In this document: in pieces, positions 1 to 5,226 of the stretch | How positions within the stretch are numbered: position 1 is the first letter of the stretch | Layout: each line of letters opens with the position of its first letter | The notes under the pieces: generated by a model | What the model saw: only the letters and a program-made list of their open reading frames with translations | Database searches by the model: none | What the model was told of the DNA's origin: nothing | Translations under genes and position numbers: made by a program | NCBI GenBank assembly: GCA_050252545.1 | Contig: JBFWKS010000292.1 | Span: 1-5,226, forward strand | Length of the DNA stretch: 5,226 nucleotides | From: Patulibacter sp050252545 | GTDB taxonomy: Bacteria; Actinomycetota; Thermoleophilia; Solirubrobacterales; Solirubrobacteraceae | Direction: 5' to 3'

Positions 1-87
1 CCCGGGGTCACGCTCGACGCGGTCCCGCGCGGGGACTCGCAGCCCGTCGCCCCCCGCGCCGACCGGATCACCAGGGGCATGACCTGA
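1..87 (+). CDS. fdhD: FdhD C-terminal end (formate dehydrogenase accessory sulfurtransferase), 5'-truncated by window
   Basis: Frame 1 is open from the first base to a TGA at 85-87 and encodes the last 28 residues of a protein. The stretch GVTLDAVPRGDS followed by RADRI matches the FdhD ending in spacing: G-x-T-L, then R-G, then V, then R-I, at the same intervals as in FdhD proteins. FdhD transfers sulfur to the molybdenum cofactor of formate dehydrogenase and acts in the cytoplasm. In M. tuberculosis fdhD sits directly upstream of the yraN orthologue, which supports the call by synteny. The usual MNVY-type motif near the end is not kept here (QPVA instead). The body of the gene, including its catalytic cysteines, is outside the window, so the identification rests on 28 residues and gene order. 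The 118 bases to the next gene suggest that yraN may have its own promoter. Confidence 0.6.
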   Translation, partial: PGVTLDAVPRGDSQPVAPRADRITRGMT

Positions 88-106
88 ACCGGCCTGGCCG
101 CCCGGG

Positions 107-134
107 TGTGGATACGCGCGCGACTGGGGATAAC
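107..134 (+). promoter_or_regulatory. Possible promoter of the yraN-comM-dprA operon
   Basis: This is the most promoter-like pair in the 88-205 gap. TGTGGA (107-112) could serve as a poor -35 and GATAAC (129-134, 4 of 6 matches to TATAAT) as a -10, with a 16-base spacer. Transcription would start near 141 and give a leader of about 65 bases before the GTG of yraN. The match is weak, as is common in mycobacterial promoters, and the same bases also form a near-repeat of TGTGGATA-type words (107-115 and 125-133), so the role is inferred only. Confidence 0.25.
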
Positions 135-163
135 CGGTCGCCGATCCCGTGATTTGCGACCGG
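134..163. promoter_or_regulatory. Perfect 8-bp inverted repeat upstream of yraN (candidate operator)
   Basis: CCGGTCGC at 134-141 is exactly the reverse complement of GCGACCGG at 156-163, with a 14-base spacer. The half-site centres are 22 bp apart, about two helical turns, the usual geometry for a dimeric DNA-binding protein. It begins at the last base of the putative -10, where a repressor could block transcription. It could also fold as an RNA stem. No T-run follows, so it is not a standard terminator for fdhD. In GC-rich DNA an 8-bp dyad can occur by chance. Confidence 0.35.
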
Positions 164-167
164 CCGC

Positions 168-208
168 CACACACCCTGTCGGGACGCCCGGGCAGGGTGG
201 CCGGTGTG
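168..208 (+). promoter_or_regulatory. Hairpin covering the ribosome-binding region and GTG start of yraN
   Basis: In RNA, CACCCTG (172-178) pairs perfectly with CAGGGTG (193-199). The stem continues with a U-G pair (179/192), a C-G pair (180/191) and, past one bulged G at 190, GGG (181-183) with CCC (187-189) around an ACG loop. CACAC (168-172) can also pair with GTGTG (204-208), which contains the yraN start codon; base 172 can join only one of the two stems. The structure would hide the only purine-rich ribosome-binding candidate (AGGGTGG, 194-200) and the start. No T-run follows, so a factor-independent terminator is unlikely. The pairing is seen directly; a regulatory role is inferred. 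Confidence 0.45.
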
Positions 209-592
209 ACGACGGACAAGACCATGACCCGGGTCGAGCTGGGCGCGTTGGGCGAGGCGCTCGCCGCGGATCACCTGACCCGGATGGGATTCCGGATCGT
301 GGACCGCAACTGGCGATGCCGCTACGGCGAACTCGACGTGATCGCCGCCGACGAGGCCGCCCGCACGGTGGTGTTCGTCGAGGTGAAAACACGCACCGGC
401 GACGGCTACGGAGGACTGTCATACGCGGTCACCCCGCGCAAAGTCGGTCGGCTGCGCCGGCTCGCCGGACTGTGGCTGGCCGGGCAGGACGCGCACTGGG
501 CCGCCGTGCGCATCGACGTGATCGGCGTGCGGGTCGGGCCCAGAAATTCGGGCCGCGTCCCCGAGATCACCCACCTGCGGGGGATCGGCTGA
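206..592 (+). CDS. yraN: YraN family (UPF0102) predicted endonuclease-fold protein
   Basis: This is a 128-residue protein of the YraN/UPF0102 family, a small cytoplasmic family with a PD-(D/E)XK nuclease-like fold whose biochemical role is poorly defined. The fold's signature residues are visible: Glu17 in the first helix (LGALGEALA), Glu42 and Asp44 in RYGELDVIA, and Glu59-Val-Lys61 in VFVEVKTR, followed by the conserved GDGYGG loop. The GTG at 206 is chosen because it gives 128 residues and a Met/Val-Thr-Thr start, as I recall for M. tuberculosis Rv2898c. An upstream in-frame GTG at 149 would add 19 unconserved residues, and ATG 224 (residue 7) is a possible internal start. Its stop TGA (590-592) shares one base with the ATG of comM, so translation of the two is probably coupled. 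The start lies inside a potential hairpin. Confidence 0.93.
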   Translation: MTTDKTMTRVELGALGEALAADHLTRMGFRIVDRNWRCRYGELDVIAADEAARTVVFVEVKTRTGDGYGGLSYAVTPRKVGRLRRLAGLWLAGQDAHWAAVRIDVIGVRVGPRNSGRVPEITHLRGIG

Positions 593-2103
593 TGGCGCTG
601 GGACGGGCGTTCGCGGTCGCCGTGCGCGGGCTGGACGGGGAGATCGTGGAGATCGAGGCCGACATCACCTCGGGCCTGCCGGGTGTGCACCTGGTGGGGT
701 TGCCCGACGCCGCGCTGCAGGAGTCGCGCGATCGGGTGCGGGCGGCGGTCACCAACTCCGGTAACAGCTGGCCCCAGGCCCGGCTCACGCTCGCGCTGTC
801 GCCGGCGACGCTGCCCAAAATGGGCTCGGTCTACGACATCGCCCTGGCGGCCGCGGTGCTCTCGGCGCAGCGGAAAACCCCATGGGAGCGACTGGACAAG
901 ACGGTTCTGTTGGGCGAGCTGTCGCTGGACGGGCGAGTCCGGCCGGTGCGCGGGGTACTGCCCGCCGTGCTCGCCGCCAAGCGCGAGGGCTGGCCGGTGG
1001 CCGTGGTACCGGTGGACAACCTGGCCGAGGCCAGCCTGGTCGACGGCATCGATGTCTGGGGAGTGCACACCCTGGGGCAGCTGCAGACCTGGCTGTCCGG
1101 GTCGGCCCGCCTGAGCGAACGGGTCGGGCCAGCCGCCACGGATTCGGGGTCCTCGGCCGACCTCGCCGACGTGGTGGGGCAGACTCAGGCGCGCTTCGCG
1201 GTGGAGGTCGCGGCCGCCGGCGCCCATCACCTGATGCTCACTGGGCCGCCGGGGGTCGGGAAAACAATGCTGGCGCGACGTCTTCCGGGGTTGCTTCCGC
1301 CGCTGTCAGACAGCGAATCGCTGGAGGTCACCGCGATCCACTCGGTGGCCGGCCTGCTGTCGTCGGACACGCCGCTGATCACCAGGCCGCCGTTCGTCGC
1401 ACCGCACCACAGTTCCAGCGTCGCCGCGCTGGTCGGGGGCGGGTCGGGGCTGGCCCGCCCGGGTGCCGTCAGCCGCGCCCATCGCGGGGTCCTGTTCCTC
1501 GACGAATGCGCCGAGATCAGTGTCGCCGCGCTGGAATCGTTGCGGACTCCGCTGGAGGACGGGCAGGTCCGTCTTGCCCGCCGCGACGGAGTGGCCTGCT
1601 ACCCGGCCCGCTTCCAGCTGGTGCTGGCCGCCAACCCGTGCCCGTGCGCGCCGGCCGATCCGCAGGACTGCATCTGCGCGGGCGCCACCAAGCGGCGCTA
1701 CCTGGGTAAACTGTCGGGCCCACTGCTGGACCGGGTAGACCTGCGGGTACAGATGAACCCGGTACGGGCGGGAGCGTTCTCGGTCGCCGGCGGTGAATCT
1801 ACCGAGCAGGTCCGCCGGCGGGTGGGGCAGGCCCGCGAGGCGGCCGCCGCGCGGTGGCGGCCCCATGGGTTCCGCACCAACGCCGAGGTCAGCGGGCCGT
1901 TACTGCGGCGCGAGTTCCACCCCGGCTACGCCGCCATGCAGCCGCTGCGCAGCGCGCTGGATCGCGGGATGCTCAGCATCCGCGGTGTGGACCGCACACT
2001 GCGGGTCGCGTGGAGCCTGGCCGACCTGGCCGGCCGGGACCGCCCCGGGCTCGACGAAGTCGCCGCCGCGCTCAGCTTCCGGCAGATGGGGGCGCGGCGA
2101 TGA
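592..2103 (+). CDS. comM: ComM/YifB family AAA+ ATPase (Mg-chelatase-like, branch-migration helicase)
   Basis: The 503-residue product has the full ComM/YifB layout. An N-terminal ChlI-type domain (about 5-165, with ITSGLPGVHLVGLPDAA) precedes an AAA+ core with Walker A GPPGVGKT (218-225), Walker B LFLDE (301-305), the sensor region at Asn348 and the LSGPLLDRVDL segment (374-384). A C-terminal Mg-chelatase-type helical domain (about 405-500) ends in SIRGVDRTLRVAWSLADL. Four cysteines (350, 352, 360, 362) form a compact CPC-x7-CIC cluster found in many bacterial members and possibly zinc-binding. Studied ComM proteins are hexameric helicases that drive branch migration when incoming DNA is integrated; a role in mycobacteria is inferred. 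The ATG at 592 overlaps the yraN stop and has GGGGGA (579-584) seven bases upstream. The reading frame stays open far upstream (to 106), but only because of GC-rich composition. The stop overlaps a following ATG as ATGA. Confidence 0.95.
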   Translation: MALGRAFAVAVRGLDGEIVEIEADITSGLPGVHLVGLPDAALQESRDRVRAAVTNSGNSWPQARLTLALSPATLPKMGSVYDIALAAAVLSAQRKTPWERLDKTVLLGELSLDGRVRPVRGVLPAVLAAKREGWPVAVVPVDNLAEASLVDGIDVWGVHTLGQLQTWLSGSARLSERVGPAATDSGSSADLADVVGQTQARFAVEVAAAGAHHLMLTGPPGVGKTMLARRLPGLLPPLSDSESLEVTAIHSVAGLLSSDTPLITRPPFVAPHHSSSVAALVGGGSGLARPGAVSRAHRGVLFLDECAEISVAALESLRTPLEDGQVRLARRDGVACYPARFQLVLAANPCPCAPADPQDCICAGATKRRYLGKLSGPLLDRVDLRVQMNPVRAGAFSVAGGESTEQVRRRVGQAREAAAARWRPHGFRTNAEVSGPLLRREFHPGYAAMQPLRSALDRGMLSIRGVDRTLRVAWSLADLAGRDRPGLDEVAAALSFRQMGARR

Positions 2104-2139
2104 CTGGGGGGCGGCGATGACTGGGGGGGCGGCGATGAC
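2094..2139 (+). repeat. 17/18-bp imperfect tandem repeat at the comM/dprA junction
   Basis: The unit GCGGCGATGACTGGGGG is present at 2094-2110, again at 2111-2128 with one extra G, and partly at 2129-2139 (GCGGCGATGAC). Each copy carries an ATG (2100, 2117, 2135). The first unit is 17 bp, so ATG 2100 is out of frame with dprA, whereas 2117 and 2135 are in frame. The second copy ends in a run of seven G (2123-2129), a likely slippage site. The repeat overlaps the last three codons of comM and the start region of dprA. Confidence 0.9.
2100..2120 (+). other. Six-codon mini-ORF (MTGGRR) between comM and dprA
   Basis: The ATG at 2100 overlaps the comM stop as ATGA (2100-2103), reads Met-Thr-Gly-Gly-Arg-Arg and stops at 2118-2120. 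That TGA in turn overlaps the ATG at 2117, an in-frame upstream start of dprA, again as ATGA. It may be only a by-product of the tandem repeat, but it would let a ribosome finishing comM step through to dprA by two termination-reinitiation events. Whether it is translated is unknown. Confidence 0.35.
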
Positions 2140-3307
2140 GACGCCGGTCGACGCTCCCGCCGCCTTGGCCTGGGCCTACCTGTCACGGGTGGCCGAACCG
2201 CCCTGCCCGCACCTGGCGGCCCTGGTACGCCGCGTCGGCGCGGTGGAGGCCGCCGACCGGGTCCGGCGCGGCCTGGCCGGTGAGGAAATCGCGCGGCGAA
2301 CGGCGGCGCGACGGGAAGTCGACCGGGCCGCAGCCGATCTCGAGTTGCTCGCCGCCCGCGGCGGGCGACTGATCACACCCGACACCGACGAGTGGCCGCT
2401 GCTGGCCTTCACGGCGTTCGGCGCTCGGCCCGGCGCACGTCCGGGAGTACACCCGCCGATGGTGCTGTGGGCACAGGGCCCGGTGCGCCTGGACGCGATG
2501 AGCGAACGCGCCGCCGCGGTGGTCGGCACCCGGGCATCGACCGCCTACGGCGAGCAGGTGACGGCCGACCTGGTGGAGGGTCTGATCGAACGCGACGTCG
2601 CGGTCGTCTCCGGCGGCGCCTACGGCATCGACGGCGCGGCGCACCGCGCGGCGCTGACCTGCGACGGCATCACGGTGGCCGCCCTCGCCGGCGGCCTGGA
2701 CGTGACCTACCCGGCCGGGCATTCGGCCCTGCTGCACCGCATCGGCCGGCACGGGCTGGTGTTCAGCGAATACCCGCCTGGGGTCCGGCCCGCCCGGCAC
2801 CGGTTCCTGACCCGCAACCGCCTGGTCGCCGCGGTAACGGGGGCGTCCGTGGTGGTGGAGGCCGGGCTGCGCAGCGGGGCGGCGAACACGGCCGCCTGGG
2901 CACGGGCCTTGGGACGGGTGGTGGGCGCGGTGCCCGGGCCGGTGACCTCCTCGGCGTCCGCGGGGTGTCATGAGCTGCTGCGCCACGGCGCGCAGGTGGT
3001 CACCCGGCCCGACGACGTCGTCGAGCTGGTCGGCCGCATCGGCGAGCTGGCGTCCGAGCGGCCGCGGCCGGCGACGGCCCTCGACGGGCTCAGCCCGGCG
3101 CAGCGTCACGTGTACGAGGCGCTGCCAGGGCGCGGCGCCGCCACGATCGAGGAGGTCGCGGTGGCGTCGGGCCTGCCGGCGGAACAGGTGCTGGGGCCGC
3201 TGGCGATCCTCGAGGTGGCCGGGCTGGTGCGGTGCGTCGAGGGGCGCTGGAAAGTCGTCCAAACCAACGCCGCCCCAGCCGGGCGGACGCCTCGGCTGGC
3301 ATTCTGA
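2135..3307 (+). CDS. dprA: DprA/Smf DNA-processing protein (RecA loader)
   Basis: This is a 390-residue DprA-family protein. It has an N-terminal helical region (about 1-75, beginning ALAWAYLSRVAEPP), a Rossmann-like DprA core and a C-terminal winged-helix domain (about 315-380, LSPAQRHVYEAL to GRWKVV). Core motifs include VVGTR (129-133), SGGAYGIDGAAH (159-170), the PAGHSALL loop, RFLTRNR (223-229) and EAGLRSGA (242-249). Family members bind single-stranded DNA and load RecA during transformation; in mycobacteria the role is not settled. Two in-frame ATGs compete: 2117 (adds MTGGAA) and 2135. I chose 2135 because MTTPVDAPAALAWAYL gives a length and start like the M. tuberculosis orthologue, and because the extra residues come from the tandem repeat. 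The G-run at 2123-2129 lies between the two starts. The gap to comM is 31 bases, and the next gene starts four bases after the stop. Confidence 0.94.
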   Translation: MTTPVDAPAALAWAYLSRVAEPPCPHLAALVRRVGAVEAADRVRRGLAGEEIARRTAARREVDRAAADLELLAARGGRLITPDTDEWPLLAFTAFGARPGARPGVHPPMVLWAQGPVRLDAMSERAAAVVGTRASTAYGEQVTADLVEGLIERDVAVVSGGAYGIDGAAHRAALTCDGITVAALAGGLDVTYPAGHSALLHRIGRHGLVFSEYPPGVRPARHRFLTRNRLVAAVTGASVVVEAGLRSGAANTAAWARALGRVVGAVPGPVTSSASAGCHELLRHGAQVVTRPDDVVELVGRIGELASERPRPATALDGLSPAQRHVYEALPGRGAATIEEVAVASGLPAEQVLGPLAILEVAGLVRCVEGRWKVVQTNAAPAGRTPRLAF

Positions 3308-3311
3308 TCGC

Positions 3312-4475
3312 ATGCCACAATTCGGGGACTACCAGAACGAGATCTACCTGCAAGGCCTGGCCGGGGTTGTGCCGCCGCTGCCGATGGGCTTCGCCGAACT
3401 CGAAGCCAGGGCCGCGGCGGCGCTGCCGCCGTCGGTGTGGTCCTACGTGGCCGGCGGCGCGGGCGACGAGCGCACGCAACGGGCCAACCGCGAGGCCTTC
3501 GACGGGTGGGGTCTGGTGCCGCGCATGTTCGCCGGCGCCGAAGAGCGCGACCTGTCGGTCGAGCTGTTCGGTATGACGCTGCCCGCCCCGGTCTTCATGG
3601 CGCCGATCGGCGTCATCGGGCTGTGCGCCCAGGACGGGCGCGGCGACCTGGCCACCGCCCGCGCGGCGGCGCGCACCGGAGTGCCCATGGTGGCCTCCAC
3701 GCTGTCGGTCGACCCCATGGAGGACGTCGCCTCGGCCCTCGGCGACACTCCCGGGTTCTTCCAGCTGTACACGCCGGGCGACCGGGAGCTGGCCGCCAGC
3801 CTGGTGCGGCGCGCCGAGGCCGCCGGCTTCAAAGGCGTCGTCGTCACCCTCGACACCTGGGTCACCGGCTGGCGTCCCCGCGACCTAAGCACCTCGAACT
3901 TCCCGCAGCTGCGTGGCCACTGCCTGGCCAACTACACCAGCGACCCCGTCTTCCGGGCGGGCCTGGCACGCCCGCCCGAGGAGGACCCCCAAGGCGCGGT
4001 GCTGCGCTGGGTGCAGCTGTTCGCGAACGCGCTGAGCTGGGATGACCTCGCCTGGCTGCGCTCGTTGACCGACCTTCCGCTGCTTTTGAAGGGCATCTGC
4101 CATCCCGACGACGCCCGGCGTGCCAAGGACGGCGGTGTCGACGGCATCTACTGCTCCAACCACGGCGGTCGCCAGGCCAACGGCGGCCTGCCCGCGCTGG
4201 ACTCCCTGCCCGAGGTCGTCGAGGCGGCTGACGGGCTGCCGGTGCTGTTCGACTCCGGGGTCCGCAGCGGCGCCGACGTCGTCAAGGCGCTCGCGCTGGG
4301 CGCGACGGCGGTGGGGATCGGCCGGCCCTACGCCTACGGCCTGGCTCTTGGCGGTGCCGACGGGATCGTGCACGTGCTGCGCATGATGCTGGCCGAGGCG
4401 GATCTGATCATGGCCGTGGACGGATATCCGACGCGCAAAGATCTCACCCCGGACACGCTGCGGCGCGTCGGCTGA
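3312..4475 (+). CDS. Lactate 2-monooxygenase-like FMN-dependent alpha-hydroxy-acid oxidase
   Basis: The 387-residue protein belongs to the FMN-dependent alpha-hydroxy-acid oxidase family and strongly resembles M. smegmatis lactate 2-monooxygenase (L-lactate + O2 to acetate + CO2 + water) over its whole length, starting with GDYxNEIYxQGL. Active-site and flavin-binding residues are in place: Tyr45 in SYVAGG, Gly100 in APIG, Tyr153 in FQLY, Arg188 in GWRPRDL, Lys260 in LLKGI, His284 (catalytic base) and Arg287 in SNHGGRQANGG, the DSGVR phosphate-binding segment (314-318) and GRPYAYG (337-343). It is about seven residues shorter than the M. smegmatis enzyme, the difference falling in the variable lid region around residues 215-235. 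Lactate oxidase or a related hydroxy-acid oxidase activity cannot be excluded. The ATG at 3312 lacks a clear ribosome-binding site and lies four bases after dprA, suggesting coupling. There is no signal peptide; the protein should be cytoplasmic. Confidence 0.92.
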   Translation: MPQFGDYQNEIYLQGLAGVVPPLPMGFAELEARAAAALPPSVWSYVAGGAGDERTQRANREAFDGWGLVPRMFAGAEERDLSVELFGMTLPAPVFMAPIGVIGLCAQDGRGDLATARAAARTGVPMVASTLSVDPMEDVASALGDTPGFFQLYTPGDRELAASLVRRAEAAGFKGVVVTLDTWVTGWRPRDLSTSNFPQLRGHCLANYTSDPVFRAGLARPPEEDPQGAVLRWVQLFANALSWDDLAWLRSLTDLPLLLKGICHPDDARRAKDGGVDGIYCSNHGGRQANGGLPALDSLPEVVEAADGLPVLFDSGVRSGADVVKALALGATAVGIGRPYAYGLALGGADGIVHVLRMMLAEADLIMAVDGYPTRKDLTPDTLRRVG

Positions 4476-4497
4476 GCCGATCCCGCGGCGCCTGCGA

Positions 4498-4513
4498 CCG
4501 TGGAGCCGTGGAG
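4498..4513 (+). repeat. 8-bp perfect tandem duplication spanning the xerC start
   Basis: CCGTGGAG occurs twice in a row (4498-4505 and 4506-4513). Each copy holds a GTG: the one at 4508 is in frame with xerC, the one at 4500 is not. The first copy's GGAG (4502-4505) lies only two bases before the GTG at 4508, too close for a normal ribosome-binding site. Confidence 0.85.
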
Positions 4514-5226
4514 GCGGTCCTTGAGGAGTTCGACGAGTATCTGGCGCTGCGGTGCGGCCGCTCGGCGCACACCCGCCGCGCCTATCTGGGTGACGTGCGC
4601 TCGCTGCTGGCGTTCTGCGACGGGCGCGGGGTCGGTCTGGACGGCTTGAGCCCGCCGGTGCTGCGGTCGTGGCTGGCCGCGGCGGCCGGCGCGGGTGCGG
4701 CCCGCACGACGCTGGCCCGTCGTACCTCGGCGGTCAAGGTGTTCACCGCCTGGGCGGCGCGGCGCGGCCTGCTCGGCCGGGACCCGGCCGCCCGGCTGCG
4801 GGTGCCCAAGGCGCACCGCGCGCTGCCGGCGGTGTTGCGCCAGGATCAGGCCGCCGAGGCCATGGCCGCCGCGGAATCCGGCGCGCGGCAAGGCGACCCG
4901 CTGGCGGTGCGGGACCGGCTGATCGTCGAGCTGCTGTACGCGACCGGGATCCGGGTGAGCGAGCTGTGCGGCCTGGACATCGACGACGTGGACGCTCACC
5001 ACCGTCTGGTGCGCGTCCTGGGCAAGGGCAACAAGCAGCGCACCGTGCCGTTCGGGCTGCCGGCCGCCGAGGCGCTGGGCGCCTGGCTGGCCCGCGGGCG
5101 CCCAGCCCTGGCGACCGCCGCGTCGGGTCCGGCGCTGCTACTGGGCGCTCGCGGCCGGCGGCTCGACGTGCGCCAGGCCCGCACCGTCGTGCATCAGACC
5201 GTCGCCGTGGTCGACGGCGCGCCCGA
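4508..5226 (+). CDS. xerC: Tyrosine recombinase XerC, 3'-truncated by window
   Basis: An open frame starts at GTG 4508 and runs to the window edge, giving 239 codons of an expected length of about 300. XerC acts with XerD at the dif site to resolve chromosome dimers at cell division. The N-terminal SAM-like core-binding domain (about 1-90) contains the conserved HTRRAYLGD and TLARRTSAVKVFTAWA segments. The catalytic domain begins around residue 105. Catalytic Arg149 is in YATGIRVSELCGL, and Lys173 is in the LGKGNKQR beta-hairpin. The HxxR motif, second histidine and tyrosine nucleophile lie beyond the window. The start is chosen because the following residues (EAVLEEFDEYLAL) match the N-terminus I recall for the M. 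tuberculosis protein. No good ribosome-binding site is seen. The 32-base gap after the flavoenzyme contains no convincing terminator, so xerC may be read through from the operon. The Rv2894c-like sequence argues for XerC rather than XerD. Confidence 0.94.
   Translation, partial: MEAVLEEFDEYLALRCGRSAHTRRAYLGDVRSLLAFCDGRGVGLDGLSPPVLRSWLAAAAGAGAARTTLARRTSAVKVFTAWAARRGLLGRDPAARLRVPKAHRALPAVLRQDQAAEAMAAAESGARQGDPLAVRDRLIVELLYATGIRVSELCGLDIDDVDAHHRLVRVLGKGNKQRTVPFGLPAAEALGAWLARGRPALATAASGPALLLGARGRRLDVRQARTVVHQTVAVVDGAP

Noticed and set aside
536..554. Short inverted repeat GGCCC/GGGCC near the end of yraN
   Set aside because: It is a 5-bp stem inside coding sequence, expected by chance in GC-rich DNA, with no T-run or other terminator feature.
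106..591. Open reading frame extending comM upstream by 162 codons
   Set aside because: It runs through yraN in another frame, its residues are low-complexity Arg/Gly/Ala, and the conserved ComM N-terminus starts exactly at 592.
406..1230. 274-codon antisense ORF opposite the yraN/comM region
   Set aside because: It spans two well-supported genes on the other strand, shows no domain, and has shadow-frame composition.
2088..2129. Possible G-quadruplex from G5, G6 and G7 runs
   Set aside because: There are only three long G-runs, separated by 11-13 bases, longer than usual loops. The tandem-repeat explanation accounts for them better.
2183..3313. 376-codon antisense ORF opposite dprA
   Set aside because: Long antisense frames are expected opposite GC-rich genes with G/C third positions. 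The translation is rich in Arg, Gly, Pro and His, with no recognisable domain, and dprA is clearly the real gene.
4476..4507. Terminator or promoter between the flavoenzyme gene and xerC
   Set aside because: The 32-base gap shows no strong hairpin with a T-run and no plausible -10/-35 pair. The only stem (GACCG/CGGTC, 4496-4519) is 5 bp and overlaps the xerC start.
4334..5002. 222-codon antisense ORF opposite the flavoenzyme/xerC junction
   Set aside because: The opposite strand encodes two clearly conserved proteins, and this frame has no family features or start-site support.

Overview
The window is very GC-rich, gene-dense DNA, all of it coding on the + strand. Gene content, gene order and protein similarity point to a mycobacterium (Mycobacteriaceae). 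The order fdhD tail, yraN, comM, dprA, (metabolic gene), xerC matches what I remember of the M. tuberculosis Rv2899c-Rv2894c block, read in reverse. One clear difference stands out: between dprA and xerC, where M. tuberculosis carries a siderophore-utilisation-type gene (viuB), this genome has a lactate 2-monooxygenase-type flavoenzyme. The species call is from memory of family sequences; no search was run.

Layout. Bases 1-87 are the C-terminal end of a probable FdhD (formate dehydrogenase accessory sulfurtransferase). Bases 88-205 are the only real intergenic stretch before the operon. It holds a weak promoter-like pair, a perfect 8-bp dyad, and a strong potential RNA hairpin that covers the ribosome-binding region and GTG start of yraN. 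yraN (206-592), comM (592-2103), dprA (start 2135, end 3307) and the flavoenzyme (3312-4475) then follow with overlaps or gaps of 31 bases or less, so they look like one transcription unit. xerC starts 32 bases later (4508) and runs off the right edge.

Function. yraN (predicted nuclease fold), comM (AAA+ branch-migration helicase family), dprA (loader of RecA onto single-stranded DNA) and xerC (tyrosine recombinase resolving chromosome dimers) form a DNA-processing neighbourhood. The flavoenzyme, predicted to convert L-lactate and oxygen to acetate, CO2 and water, is the functional outsider and is probably co-transcribed with dprA.

The most unusual sequence details are at gene junctions. The comM/dprA junction carries a 17/18-bp tandem duplication that creates three successive ATG codons and a six-codon mini-ORF linked by ATGA overlaps, beside a run of seven G. 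The xerC start lies in an 8-bp perfect tandem duplication that also duplicates the GTG. I found no mobile element, CRISPR array, tRNA or rRNA, and no convincing new multi-gene system; the genes themselves are recognisable families.
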